A stretch of 64,000 nt of DNA from Butyribacter intestini (GCA_001414325.1 LLKB01000005.1:1063285-1127284); one strand, 5' to 3'; numbered from the stretch's first letter, positions 33,938-43,429 are shown. Notes: generated by a model not told the origin, from the sequence alone. Made by a program: numbers and translations.

Positions 33938-34126
33938 CTTTAAGAGCCTTTCAAAATAATGTGCTAAATACTTTTCTTGTGCTTCTTCAAGGCTGTCCGG
34001 CTTCTCATCGTTCATCAAATCATATGCCTTTGACAAATACGAATCTGATAAATATTTATAAAAAACCAGACCAAGAAGATATGTTTTATACTCATTTGCA
34101 TTGTAAGATAACTTATTCTGCCAAAA
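33938..34126 (-). pseudogene. N-terminal fragment of a type I restriction methylase (HsdM)
   Basis: The frame FWQNKLSYNANEYKTYLLGL followed by VFYKYLSDSYLSKAYDLMND matches the N-terminal helical domain of HsdM. Both ends join unrelated frames: the Cys-rich protein tail on the right and the NADAR-partner remnant on the left. No hsdS or hsdR is present. Confidence 0.7.
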
Positions 34127-34136
34127 ACAATTCCCC

Positions 34137-35084
34137 CTATCTTCCCCTGCATACCGCACATCCACCTTTGTTTCCCACGCAAAATGCACAATCCTTTATC
34201 CTCTCCCCATACTCTTTCTTCGTCACAAGATAAATCCCAACACAACTTTTTGCCGGGTGCATATTTCCGCTTTTATCAACTGACACACCCGCTTTCTCTG
34301 CCCCCGTTATTTTCACAAGTTTTGGCACCGCTGATATATCCATCCCATAAAATCCCGGTCCAAATGAATCCGTCACATATTTTTTATGCCTTACGCTGTG
34401 CTTTCTTTCTATATAACTTCTAATCCAGTCTCTCAACACATCTGTTGCCGCTATCATCAGACATTCGACATAATATTTTTCAAGAAGTGAACTTTCTTCC
34501 AACACTTTTTCATCAATATCCTTTATTCCAAATGCGTACAGATAAGCACTGTCTATGTCGCCGTACGCCACATTCATTTTTTCCAGTGCGTTACATTCTA
34601 TTGTCTGCTCTCCAAATACAAATCCAGCGGTTGTCACCACACTTTCGTCAATCTGTTTAAGAATGACTTTTACTTTTTTATCACTGAAAAATTTATCATA
34701 AGCTGCATTTATTATCTCCTTATGCTGTCTTTTCATCTCCGCATCCATTGACTCAAATCCACATGAATGTTCTATTTCCGTCTCCATATCCACAATCAGC
34801 TCACTTATATCCACTTCAAGAATTTCATCTTTTGACATAAGGCACTTAAGCACCTCTTCATAATTTGCCGCCCTGTGTGGAAAAGTACATTTTGAACAGT
34901 CTTTTATTTTTTCTCCATTTGCCGTCACAAAGTAAACAGGATTTCCGGGACACTTTTCTTTAAGATATAAAGGACAATAGCAGAAAAGGCAATTAAAGTC
35001 CTTTTCTGCTATCTCATCTGATACTTTGTGGCATGGAAAATACTCGCATTTCTTATTTGAAAAAAATGAATAATTTTCTGCCAT
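34137..35084 (-). CDS. Cys-rich small domain fused to a MetH-activation-like domain
   Basis: The 315-residue protein combines two modules. Residues 1-75 are the 'cysteine-rich small domain' (SNKKCEYFPCHK, FNCLFCYCPLYLKEKCPG, DCSKCTFPHRAANYE), often encoded near cobamide genes. The second half resembles the vitamin B12-dependent methionine synthase activation domain: LRDWIRSYIERKHSVRHKKY, SFGPGFYGMDISAVPKLV and AGVSVDKSGNMHPAKSCVGI. A tail CAFCVGNKGGCAVC adds further Cys. A role in corrinoid repair or re-activation is inferred. It starts 27 bp after the FAD-dehydrogenase stop with GAGG upstream, so the two probably form an operon. Confidence 0.75.
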   Translation of the reverse strand: MAENYSFFSNKKCEYFPCHKVSDEIAEKDFNCLFCYCPLYLKEKCPGNPVYFVTANGEKIKDCSKCTFPHRAANYEEVLKCLMSKDEILEVDISELIVDMETEIEHSCGFESMDAEMKRQHKEIINAAYDKFFSDKKVKVILKQIDESVVTTAGFVFGEQTIECNALEKMNVAYGDIDSAYLYAFGIKDIDEKVLEESSLLEKYYVECLMIAATDVLRDWIRSYIERKHSVRHKKYVTDSFGPGFYGMDISAVPKLVKITGAEKAGVSVDKSGNMHPAKSCVGIYLVTKKEYGERIKDCAFCVGNKGGCAVCRGR

Positions 35085-35111
35085 CTTTATTCCTCATTTC
35101 ATTTTTATTGC

Positions 35112-36491
35112 TTATTTATTTGCTCTTGCAATCGCTCTTGCTACATGAACTCCACTTGCCGATGCGTGTGACAATGAATGTGTTACACCGCTGCAGTCAC
35201 CGATAACATAAAGTCCTTTAAGCGGAGTTTCAAGGTTTTCATCTATCTCAACTTCCATGTTATAGAACTTGACTTCAACACCATAAAGAAGCGTATCGTC
35301 ATTTGCTGTTCCCGGTGCTATCTTATCGAGTGCATATATCATTTCTATAATGCCGTCAAGTATTCTCTTTGGCATTACAAGGCTTAAATCACCCGGAGTT
35401 GCCGAAAGCGTAGGTGTCACAAATCCCTCAGCTATACGAGTTGCATTGCTTCGTCTTCCTCTTATAAGGTCACCAAATCTCTGCACTAAGACACCGCCGC
35501 CCAGCATATTTGAAAGTTTTGCTATGCTCTCTCCATATCCGTTGCTGTCTCTGAACGGCTCTGAAAAATGTTTTGCAACGAGAAGTGCAAAGTTTGTATT
35601 TTCAGTGTGTTTGCTTGGGTCTTCATAACTGTGACCGTTTACCGTAACTATTCCGTTTGTGTTTTCATTTACTACAACACCATGAGGATTCATGCAGAAT
35701 GTACGGACAAGATCCTCAAATTTCGCTGTTCTGTAAACTATCTTGCTCTCGTAAAGTTCATCCGTGAGATGTGAAAATACTTCTGCCGGAAGTTCAACTC
35801 TGACACCAATATCAACACGGTTTGATTTTGTCGGAATATTAAGCTCTGAACAGACTTTTTCCATCCATTTACTTCCGCTTCTTCCCGCTGATATGATACA
35901 TTTATCACACTGATAATCACCTTTTGCCGTCTTTATAAGATAACCGTCACCATTCTGTAAAACACTGTCTACAGGCGTGTCAAAATAGAAATCTACTTTG
36001 TCTTTAAGTTCTGCATAAAGATTTTCGAGAACAACATAATTCTTATCCGTTCCAAGATGGCGGACAGAGGCATCAAGAAGATGAAGACCGTTCTGAACAC
36101 AAAGTTTCTTTATCTCAGTATTGGCTGTCGAATAAAGTTTTGTACCCTCACCGCCATATTTAAGATTTAACTCATCTACATAATACATAAGGTCGAGCGC
36201 CTTATTTTTTCCTATATATTCATATAAAGTACCGCCAAACTGATTTGTTATATTATATTTACCGTCTGAAAAAGCACCCGCCCCGCCAAAACCGTTCATT
36301 ATAGAGCAGCTTTTACAATTTATACAGCTTTTTATCTTATCGCCGTCAATAGGGCAGACTCTCTTTTCAAGTGAATGACCTGTCTCAAATACGGCAACCT
36401 TAATCTCAGGATTTTTCTTAACCAATTCATATGATGCAAAAATACCTCCAGGACCTGCACCAACTATAATAATGTCATATCTCATACGCAT
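35112..36491 (-). CDS. FAD-dependent dehydrogenase (COG2509-like)
   Basis: The 459-residue flavoprotein has an N-terminal dinucleotide-binding motif (IIIVGAGPGGIFASYEL), a Cys-rich segment after the first helix (CPIDGDKIKSCINCKSCSIM) and GFGGAGAFSDGKYN. The C-terminal GLYVIGDCSGVTHSLSHA closes the FAD site. The family is described only as FAD-dependent dehydrogenases. The CxxC cluster suggests redox chemistry, and its neighbour may be corrinoid-linked. AAAGGAGG precedes ATG 36491; a second ATG lies six bases on. Confidence 0.8.
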   Translation of the reverse strand: MRMRYDIIIVGAGPGGIFASYELVKKNPEIKVAVFETGHSLEKRVCPIDGDKIKSCINCKSCSIMNGFGGAGAFSDGKYNITNQFGGTLYEYIGKNKALDLMYYVDELNLKYGGEGTKLYSTANTEIKKLCVQNGLHLLDASVRHLGTDKNYVVLENLYAELKDKVDFYFDTPVDSVLQNGDGYLIKTAKGDYQCDKCIISAGRSGSKWMEKVCSELNIPTKSNRVDIGVRVELPAEVFSHLTDELYESKIVYRTAKFEDLVRTFCMNPHGVVVNENTNGIVTVNGHSYEDPSKHTENTNFALLVAKHFSEPFRDSNGYGESIAKLSNMLGGGVLVQRFGDLIRGRRSNATRIAEGFVTPTLSATPGDLSLVMPKRILDGIIEMIYALDKIAPGTANDDTLLYGVEVKFYNMEVEIDENLETPLKGLYVIGDCSGVTHSLSHASASGVHVARAIARANK

Positions 36492-36675
36492 AAATCCTCC
36501 TTTCAGGACACAAGAGTTACTTAGCCATTAACAAGTCCTGACATTCCGTATCAGACCTGTAAATGAAAAATAACTACAAAAATACAGAAGCAGGGCTAAA
36601 TCCATTTCAAAACTTAACTCGCTTCTGCATTTATTTTACACTATATACATTATTTATGCAATTAAATATGTCAAA

Positions 36676-38262
36676 TTATATGCCCTCAACCATTTTTAAA
36701 AGGAGCAGTTTTTCCCCTTTGTGGACTATGTCACCACTTAAATCATTTAGCTGGCTGATACTCTCAACGGTCGTGCGGTATTTTTTCGCAATATCCCACA
36801 CCGGTGTATCTTTTATCGCATAATAACCTACTATTCCGGGCAGTTTATGAAGCCGCTCAAAATCAAGTGGTTCAACATTTACATCAAAAATATAATTCTC
36901 CTCAAAATTTGAAAAAGCAATGGCACATAATGTTATATTTGCCTTGACCTCAATTTCCGAACTGTCAAGCATCATAACATTTATATTGTTTATCTCAAAT
37001 TGCAATTCATAGTAACATTCAGGACTAAGGCCATCAATCTCGATAACATGACGAAACGGCATTACCACCTTTTCGATAGATAAAGGATTTGAATCATTTT
37101 CCGTCATATACAAAACATCAAGCTGCATCACGCCGTCAAGCTGTATCCCGTCTTTTACAACCTGCTGTTCATCAATCGTTATCTTTCCCGTTGTATTGCA
37201 TATCTGAAGTATTTTATCCTGATTGTCTATATTAAATTGCTCAGAAAGTCTCAAAACACTCTGATTTTTCATAATAAGCCTGTTTAGTGACATAGTCTTT
37301 CTTACCGGCTCAAGCTCCATTGCCGTTGAATAAGCATCGTCAAGTATCTGAGTTTCTTTATTCTCATAAAACTTCATTTGCAATTTCAGTGTCAGCTCAA
37401 AACTTATTATCCTGTTTTCACCATCCTCATCAGGCTTTCCTGAAAGCTCCCTGCTGCCGACACTCACATCAATATCAGGAATCATATCCTCATTGCAGTT
37501 ATTACAGTTTATAATCTCGTCAAAAGCCGCTTCTGTCTCAAAATATTCAAGGCTCCGCTCCTCATTTTCAGGAGTATATAAAACAAAAATATTCAAATCC
37601 CCCATAAGTCTTACACCATCCTCGACAACTTTAGTCTGGATGTTAAGAGGTCTTATATTATAATACAATATTGAATCAATATTCGGTTTTGCTTTCGGCA
37701 GATTTATCTCCTCGTAAATACGATGTATATCATTTTTGCTGATAACAAGATGTGTATATGCTACATTCTTTAACTTTGAATATAATCCCTCCGAATCCGT
37801 CATTCCTATATCCTCAGAGTCCGAAAGTGATGACACTGCCTCATAATTATCGCTCACCGGCTTGCAGCAATGTATCCCTATAATGGCATTTATGCTCAGT
37901 TTTCTTGAATTTATAAGGTTTGCCTGACAGTCATCAATCTCAAAATGACAGTCAATATCATCTCCCTCCGAAACCTCATCAAGCCCTACCGACTCATCAA
38001 AATTTATACTTCCGGAAAGATTATGTACTGGAACAATATCGTCACTGCTCGTATATAAAATAAAATAATCAAGGGTTCCTTTTATGCCTGCCCTGCCGTC
38101 AAGTGCCACAACCGAATTAGATAAAATATTTCCCTCTATTTTAATTATCTTATCTATATCGGGTTTGCTGTCAGGAACATTCATATCATTTTCCAATGTA
38201 ATCTGTGTATCACTGTGACAAACTATCTGATTTGAAGTTATCTGTGCGGTTTTAAGTTCCAT
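36676..38262 (-). CDS. SPOCS (DUF3794) repeats plus C-terminal LysM protein
   Basis: The 528-residue protein has repeated DUF3794/SPOCS-type domains (around residues 30-120, 190-280 and 335-440; for example LPKAKPNIDSILYYNIRPLN) and a C-terminal LysM (YYAIKDTPVWDIAKKYRTTV ... LNDLSGDIVHKGEKLLLL, residues ~482-526). This architecture is known for spore-associated coat and cortex proteins such as SafA/SipL-like factors. There is no signal peptide, as expected for assembly in the mother cell. AAGGAG precedes ATG 38262. Confidence 0.85.
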   Translation of the reverse strand: MELKTAQITSNQIVCHSDTQITLENDMNVPDSKPDIDKIIKIEGNILSNSVVALDGRAGIKGTLDYFILYTSSDDIVPVHNLSGSINFDESVGLDEVSEGDDIDCHFEIDDCQANLINSRKLSINAIIGIHCCKPVSDNYEAVSSLSDSEDIGMTDSEGLYSKLKNVAYTHLVISKNDIHRIYEEINLPKAKPNIDSILYYNIRPLNIQTKVVEDGVRLMGDLNIFVLYTPENEERSLEYFETEAAFDEIINCNNCNEDMIPDIDVSVGSRELSGKPDEDGENRIISFELTLKLQMKFYENKETQILDDAYSTAMELEPVRKTMSLNRLIMKNQSVLRLSEQFNIDNQDKILQICNTTGKITIDEQQVVKDGIQLDGVMQLDVLYMTENDSNPLSIEKVVMPFRHVIEIDGLSPECYYELQFEINNINVMMLDSSEIEVKANITLCAIAFSNFEENYIFDVNVEPLDFERLHKLPGIVGYYAIKDTPVWDIAKKYRTTVESISQLNDLSGDIVHKGEKLLLLKMVEGI

Positions 38263-38301
38263 AGAAATCTCCTTAAATTTATTTAATTGCCATAGATGAT
38301 T

Positions 38302-38350
38302 GCGAAACTAATTATATGTTGTGTTAACTGTGAGATTATGATAGTTTCGC
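38302..38350. repeat. GCGAAACTA palindromic repeat
   Basis: The 49-bp copy has ends GCGAAACTA / TAGTTTCGC. Its left part (ATTATATGTTGTGTTAA) matches the copy at 40647-40728 in the same orientation. It sits upstream of the SPOCS/LysM gene start. Confidence 0.7.
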
Positions 38351-38452
38351 AAATGTCTAATTTTATTGTCAGGGTAAAAATTGCCCCGCTGATATATAAT
38401 TCATATGCAATAATATTTTATTCAACTGCATCTAAAAATATTACATCTTAGC

Positions 38453-38530
38453 AACTGTTCAGGCATAAAAAGAGTATCTGCATATAACGAGCTTGTTCAT
38501 TGTTTGCCAAATTTTCTTTTTATGACAGAA
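38453..38530 (+). repeat. Degenerate left half of a GTAACAGTTCAG mobile element
   Basis: GCAACTGTTCAGGCATAAAA, AGCTTGTTCATTGT and CTTTTTATGACAGAAT follow the element's left half with many changes. The right end is not recognisable. It lies upstream of the plus-strand acetyltransferase at 38756, in the same relative orientation as the intact copies. Confidence 0.5.
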
Positions 38531-38755
38531 TATCAAATAAGACTAACCCAAAATATTATACTTGTGGTAAAATATATTAAGAAACAAAAAGACTGCTTTT
38601 TAAACATACGATGCTGTAAGTAACAGTCGGAAATGTCTGTAATATTGATTTGCAAATACAAACTTAAAATCAAATACAATGAAAGTCTATAAAATTGATG
38701 TTTAAAAAGAGCAGCCAAATATTTATATATAAACCAAAAAAGGATAACAAACATT

Positions 38756-39214
38756 ATGAACAAAGAAACTAAGATAACATATGTAAACAATATAAGCGTT
38801 GAAGATTATAATGCACTCAGAAAATCAGTAAACTGGATAAATGTAACTGAAAAAAGGGCAGCAATTGCCCTTAAAAACTCATTTTATCTCTGCGTAGCAG
38901 TCTGTGACAATAAACCTGTCGGTATGGCACGCATCGTAAGTGACGGCGGCTATACATATTTCATAACAGATGTAATCGTACACCCGGACTATCAGGGACA
39001 TCACATAGGTACGGAACTTATACGCCGTGAACTTGACTACATACAAAAAGATGTAGTGGCAGGGGAAACCGTAATGGTAAGCCTTATGGCAGCCTACCAT
39101 CGTGAAAGTTTCTATGAAAAATTCGGTTTCCACACAAGACCATTCGGAAATCACGGTCCCGGAATGTCAATGTGGGTGTCACGCGATGTAACCGGAAACC
39201 CCATGACTTTCTAA
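38756..39214 (+). CDS. GNAT N-acetyltransferase
   Basis: This 152-residue GNAT protein has the acetyl-CoA motif in HPDYQGHHIGTELIRREL (Q-x-x-x-I-G-T) after ITDVIV. AAYHRESFYEKFGFHTRPFG forms the C-terminal part with the usual Tyr. The acceptor substrate is unknown. It converges on the DUF4250 gene with a 4-bp overlap. Confidence 0.85.
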   Translation: MNKETKITYVNNISVEDYNALRKSVNWINVTEKRAAIALKNSFYLCVAVCDNKPVGMARIVSDGGYTYFITDVIVHPDYQGHHIGTELIRRELDYIQKDVVAGETVMVSLMAAYHRESFYEKFGFHTRPFGNHGPGMSMWVSRDVTGNPMTF

Positions 39215-39396
39215 ACAAACTTGTTCATGCTGCCATCATACTTATAATCGATGGCAGCAAGTTTATTTTCAAGTTCTTCCCTGTCAATGTCAAGTGATTT
39301 GCACATTTCTTCAATGTCAGGGTAAAAATCCCTAAGCTGCGTATTCACATAACTAAGCAGCATCACCGGGTCTTTTGGTATCGAACCATTGCTCAT
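39211..39396 (-). CDS. DUF4250 small protein
   Basis: The 61-residue protein MSNGSIPKDPVMLLSYVNTQ ... YDGSMNKFV matches the short DUF4250 family of Firmicutes. ATG 39396 has GGAGG six bases upstream; the longer reading from 39462 does not. The function is unknown. Confidence 0.8.
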   Translation of the reverse strand: MSNGSIPKDPVMLLSYVNTQLRDFYPDIEEMCKSLDIDREELENKLAAIDYKYDGSMNKFV

Positions 39397-39478
39397 TTCA
39401 ATCCTCCATTCTATACCGTCCTTTTGCATGGCAGTGCCACTCAAAGTCAATAATATTCGCAAAATACTCTACTTGCTA

Positions 39479-39505
39479 GTAACAGTTCAGTCTTGCATTT
39501 CTTAC
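39479..39505 (-). repeat. Right-end fragment of a GTAACAGTTCAG mobile element (inverted)
   Basis: GTAACAGTTCAGTCTTGCAT and TTCTTAC is the reverse complement, with one change, of the right 27 bp of the elements at 10439 and 12506. Relative to the minus-strand DUF4250 gene downstream of it, the orientation is the same as for the plus-strand copies. Confidence 0.65.
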
Positions 39506-39540
39506 TTTGTACCGCTATTCCATTTTCAGCCAGACAATGA

Positions 39541-40605
39541 TTACTTAGCGGCACTGTTTATAAGACCAACTATCTTTTCTATTGAATTGTTAAGCTGGCT
39601 CTTGTTCATTGCAGCTATATACTTTTCTTTATTGTCAAATGCCTCATTTACGGCGGCAAGAAGTTTTTCATTGGTAACTTCCTCCTCCTGAATAACTATA
39701 CTGTAACCAAGTCTTTCAAATGATGCCGCATTTAATATCTGGTCACCGCGGCTTGCCTGTGCAGACAATGGTATAAGTATATTAGGCTTTTTAAGTGCAA
39801 GTATCTCACATATGGCATTTGCCCCGGCTCTTGAAATCATTATATCAGAAGCCGCCATAAGGTCAGGAAGTTCCTCACTTATGTACTCATACTGCACATA
39901 ACCTTTTGTACCTACAAGTGAGTCATCTTTCTTTCCTTTTCCGCAAAGATGTATTACCTGAAATTTCTTCAAAAGTTCCGGAAGTATCCCTCTTACCGCA
40001 TTGTTTACGGCAACTGCTCCAAGACTTCCTCCTATTATAAGAATAACCGGTTTTGAATTATCAAATCCACAAAATTTAAGTCCTTTTTCTTTATCTCCCT
40101 TAAAAAGTTCCTCCCTTATAGGCGAACCCGTAAGTACAGCTTTTTCCGCCGGAAGATGCTTTAGTGTCTCAGGGAAATTTGTGCATACTCTCACTGCACA
40201 TGGAATACATATCTTATTTGCAAGTCCCGGTGTCATATCTGACTCATGTATTATACATGGAATTTTTCTTGATTTTGCTGCAACAACAACGGGAACTGAT
40301 ACAAATCCTCCCTTTGAAAATACAACATCAGGCTTAATCTTTTTAAGAAGTTTCCTCGCCTGTGCAAATCCTTTTAATACCTTAAATGGGTCGCTGATAT
40401 TCTTAAGATCAATATATCTGCGAAGTTTTCCGCTTGAAATCCCATAATAAGGTATTCCCAGTTTCTCTATAAGTTTCTTCTCAATTCCCTCATAAGAACC
40501 GATATAATAAATCTCATATCCCGCTTTTTTAAGCTCCGGTATAAGTGCGATATTGGGTGTGACATGACCGGCTGTTCCACCACCGGTTAAAACTATTTTC
40601 TTCAT
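39541..40605 (-). CDS. murG: MurG, UDP-GlcNAc:lipid I N-acetylglucosaminyltransferase
   Basis: The 354-residue enzyme makes lipid II at the inner face of the membrane. The GT28 motifs are clear: [20 protein letters not shown] at the N-terminus, [36 protein letters not shown] and [20 protein letters not shown] with the nucleotide-binding Glu. Length and start (AAAGGAG upstream) are normal. It stands apart from the usual mur/fts cluster here. Confidence 0.95.
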   Translation of the reverse strand: MKKIVLTGGGTAGHVTPNIALIPELKKAGYEIYYIGSYEGIEKKLIEKLGIPYYGISSGKLRRYIDLKNISDPFKVLKGFAQARKLLKKIKPDVVFSKGGFVSVPVVVAAKSRKIPCIIHESDMTPGLANKICIPCAVRVCTNFPETLKHLPAEKAVLTGSPIREELFKGDKEKGLKFCGFDNSKPVILIIGGSLGAVAVNNAVRGILPELLKKFQVIHLCGKGKKDDSLVGTKGYVQYEYISEELPDLMAASDIMISRAGANAICEILALKKPNILIPLSAQASRGDQILNAASFERLGYSIVIQEEEVTNEKLLAAVNEAFDNKEKYIAAMNKSQLNNSIEKIVGLINSAAK

Positions 40606-40646
40606 TAGGAAATATCTCCTTTCAGATCTATTTTAAATAGGCGTTT

Positions 40647-40728
40647 GCGAAACTAACTATATGTTGTGCTAATTGTGATACTATTTGTTATATCCGCACA
40701 ATTTAATCAATATTTATGATAGTTTCGC
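40647..40728. repeat. GCGAAACTA palindromic repeat, long copy
   Basis: The 82-bp copy has ends GCGAAACTA / TAGTTTCGC and contains both internal blocks seen singly elsewhere (TATATGTTGTG and CACAATTTAATCAATATTTA). It lies between murG and the cellulase promoter. Confidence 0.75.
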
Positions 40729-40937
40729 AATTTTCTGCTTTTGACTCCTGCATCACATTATTATAATACAAAAAACAGAAAGCAACAATATATAGAATTT
40801 TTAACATTTTTGTAAATAAATTGAACTTTTTGTAAATCGAAATAGCGATATTGCACAAATTTAAACCGTATTTTTTTGCTAAACCAGCATTTATTATAGT
40901 AATTGTGACGAAATCTTTAATATTCTGTGAATAATAA

Positions 40938-40966
40938 TTGCAAATATTTCACAAAAAGGATATTAT
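40938..40966 (+). promoter_or_regulatory. Predicted promoter of the cellulase gene
   Basis: TTGCAA (40938-40943), 17-bp spacer and TATTAT (40961-40966), about 47 bp before the GH5 ATG. Confidence 0.6.
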
Positions 40967-41012
40967 TATGTTGTATTGAAAAACAAGCACTTAACATGAA
41001 AGGAGAAAATTT

Positions 41013-43376
41013 ATGCGACTTCGCAAAAAAGTAATGGCTGTATTATTATCAGCAGCCATGATCGCCACAACAGTTTGTATTCCGGAGAAGAATGTGCAGA
41101 CTGTTTCAGCATCATCATTCAACAATCTTAATCAGACAGAGATCACCAAAGCAATGGGAGCAGGCTGGAATCTTGGGAACCAGCTTGAAGCATCCTCAAA
41201 CGGAACCCCAAATGAGACAGCCTATGGCAATCCAAAGATTAACGAGGAACTTATCCTTGCGGTAAAAGATGCAGGATTTAAGTCAATCAGAATCCCAGTG
41301 TCATATCTTAGCATGATTGATGACAGCAACGGATATAAAATTGATTCCTCTTGGCTCGACAGAGTTAAACAGGTTGTCGATATGTGTGTTGACAACGGAC
41401 TCTATGCCATAGTCAATATGCACGGCGACGGATATACAACTGTTTCAGGCGGCTGGCTTCTCTGCGGAAATGGTGAACAGACTAAGATTAAGGCAAAATA
41501 CAAAGCCTGCTGGGAGCAAATAGCCGACACATTTAAAAACTACGACGAGCATCTTATATTTGAATCAATGAATGAAGAATTTGACGGTACATATGGAAAT
41601 CCTTCTTATAATGCATATGCAAATATAAATGCTTATAATCAGATTTTTGTTGATACAGTCAGAAAATCAGGCGGCAACAACGATAAAAGATGGCTTCTTA
41701 TTCCGGGTTGGAACACAAATATCAACTATACGGCAGATAATTATGGATTTGAAATGCCTTCAGATAAATATCTTTCATCTTCAATTCCATCAGGCCAGAA
41801 AAGAATAATGGTTTCCGTACATTATTATGACCCATGGGATTTCTGTGGTACAGAATCATCAACCTGCACACAGTGGGGCGAAAAAGCTACAAACAGTTCC
41901 AAAGTGGCAAGCTGGGGCGATGAATCCTATATGGCATCACAGTTAAAGAAAATGAACACAAAATTTGTAGCAAACGGTTATCCGGTAGTAGTCGGCGAAT
42001 TTGGTGCGATAGACAAATCAGCCTTTGATTCGCAAAATGCTGCCTGCCGTGCAGACTACTACGAAAAATTCTGTTATTACTCAGATATGTACGGAATCAT
42101 TCCTGTTGCATGGGACAACGGTTACAACGGAAATTATGGTTTCGGCTTATTTGACAGATATTCATACAAAGTTACACAGCAGTCAGTTATCAATGCAATC
42201 ATGGAAATTTACGGTGACTCCTCATCGGCAACTGCCACCGGCATAAAACTTGACCAGACTTCAATGATAATAAATATCGGTGATGAGAAAAAACAGCTCA
42301 ATGCAACTCTCACACCTGCTGACAGCAAAGACAAGATTACATGGAAATCAAGTGATGAAGAAGTTGCAACTGTCAATTCTAAAGGACAGGTTACGGCAGT
42401 AAATGCAGGCACTTGCAAAATCACGGCATCAGTCCCTCTCGGCTACAGTGCTTCATGTGAGGTAACAGTGCCAAAAGCCAATTATGTACGAGCTAAGCTC
42501 TATCTCCTTGAAACAGCAAACTGGCAGTCAGTAGCCAGCGACGAATATGTTGATATTTATTCAAAAGGAGGTACATTCTCACTCAGTCTCGATGCAACAC
42601 AGAGCCAGTTAAGCAACATAGGCTCACTTTACATAAGAGACATAAATGTAGGTGATGAAGATGCTTCTGCTTTCAATAAAGCAACTATAAAAGTTTCATC
42701 AATAGAGGTAAACGGTACTGCATATTCAATGAAGAATGATACTTTCCTCTATGACACATCAAAGAAAGCTTCTGATGACGGACTCACCTGCCCGATATTT
42801 AACTTCTCATTTATAAATGTATGGGCAAACACACATGTAAATAATGTCACTGTAGAAAACGGAAATTATAAAGCATACTTTAACAATGTATCCTATCAGA
42901 CACTAAACAATGTAAAGATTAACTTCACTGTATCTGATATTGACGGTAACTCAGCAACAGCAGCTCCGACGATTGCTCCGACAGTTGCCCCGACAGTTGC
43001 TCCGACAGTTGCCCCGACAGTTGCCCCGACAGTTGCTCCGACGGTTGCCCCGACGGTTGCTCCATCAGGTTCTGATGACATAACCGGCTCAGTAAAACTT
43101 GAAAGTGACTGGGGAAGTGGCGGAATCGTTACGATTTCACTCAAAAACAACACTTCTAAAACATTTACATCAGGATGGACGGTCGAGTTTACTCTCTCAA
43201 GAGAAATCACATCAATGTGGAGCGGTAATTGCGAAAGTCTCGGAAACAACCGCTACAGAGTAAGCAATCCTGCATGGTCCGGTTACTGGGGTGCTTCAGA
43301 TACTATCACACTTAACGGTGCTATTGGTTCAGGAAGCGGTACACCTGTTATCACTGATATAAAACTTGTAAAATAA
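41013..43376 (+). CDS. Secreted GH5 endoglucanase with Big2, APTV linker and CBM2
   Basis: The 787-residue exported cellulase starts with a signal peptide (MRLRKKVMAVLLSAAMIATT ... VSA, ~33 residues). The GH5 domain covers about 40-395: AGWNLGNQLEA, acid/base Glu188 in FESMNEEF and nucleophile Glu329 in VVGEFGAID. A Big2 domain (about 410-488: ITWKSSDEEVATVNSKGQVT) is followed by an unassigned beta domain (~490-645), an (APTV)n linker encoded by a 12-bp repeat and a C-terminal CBM2-type module (SDWGSGGIVTISLKNNTSKT, NPAWSGYWGASDTITLNG). It cuts beta-1,4-glucan outside the cell, with products usable by the GH3 enzyme. GGAG precedes the ATG, and a strong terminator follows. Confidence 0.93.
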   Translation: MRLRKKVMAVLLSAAMIATTVCIPEKNVQTVSASSFNNLNQTEITKAMGAGWNLGNQLEASSNGTPNETAYGNPKINEELILAVKDAGFKSIRIPVSYLSMIDDSNGYKIDSSWLDRVKQVVDMCVDNGLYAIVNMHGDGYTTVSGGWLLCGNGEQTKIKAKYKACWEQIADTFKNYDEHLIFESMNEEFDGTYGNPSYNAYANINAYNQIFVDTVRKSGGNNDKRWLLIPGWNTNINYTADNYGFEMPSDKYLSSSIPSGQKRIMVSVHYYDPWDFCGTESSTCTQWGEKATNSSKVASWGDESYMASQLKKMNTKFVANGYPVVVGEFGAIDKSAFDSQNAACRADYYEKFCYYSDMYGIIPVAWDNGYNGNYGFGLFDRYSYKVTQQSVINAIMEIYGDSSSATATGIKLDQTSMIINIGDEKKQLNATLTPADSKDKITWKSSDEEVATVNSKGQVTAVNAGTCKITASVPLGYSASCEVTVPKANYVRAKLYLLETANWQSVASDEYVDIYSKGGTFSLSLDATQSQLSNIGSLYIRDINVGDEDASAFNKATIKVSSIEVNGTAYSMKNDTFLYDTSKKASDDGLTCPIFNFSFINVWANTHVNNVTVENGNYKAYFNNVSYQTLNNVKINFTVSDIDGNSATAAPTIAPTVAPTVAPTVAPTVAPTVAPTVAPTVAPSGSDDITGSVKLESDWGSGGIVTISLKNNTSKTFTSGWTVEFTLSREITSMWSGNCESLGNNRYRVSNPAWSGYWGASDTITLNGAIGSGSGTPVITDIKLVK
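42963..43064 (+). repeat. 12-bp tandem repeat coding for the APTV linker
   Basis: The unit GCTCCGACAGTT and variants (GCCCCGACAGTT, GCTCCGACGGTT) is repeated about eight times in frame, coding Ala-Pro-Thr-Val. Near-identity at DNA level makes length change by slippage likely. Confidence 0.9.
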
Positions 43377-43429
43377 TATTATAACCCCCACACTTTATAA
43401 GCTATAAAAATTATTTATCAGACAAATAA

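Noticed and set aside
38533-38790. An 85-codon hydrophobic minus-strand frame
   Set aside because: It overlaps the start of the acetyltransferase gene and degenerate repeat DNA, and has no ribosome site.
42963-43064. Regular tandem repeat that could suggest a CRISPR-like array
   Set aside because: The unit is 12 bp with no spacers and is in frame with the cellulase linker.
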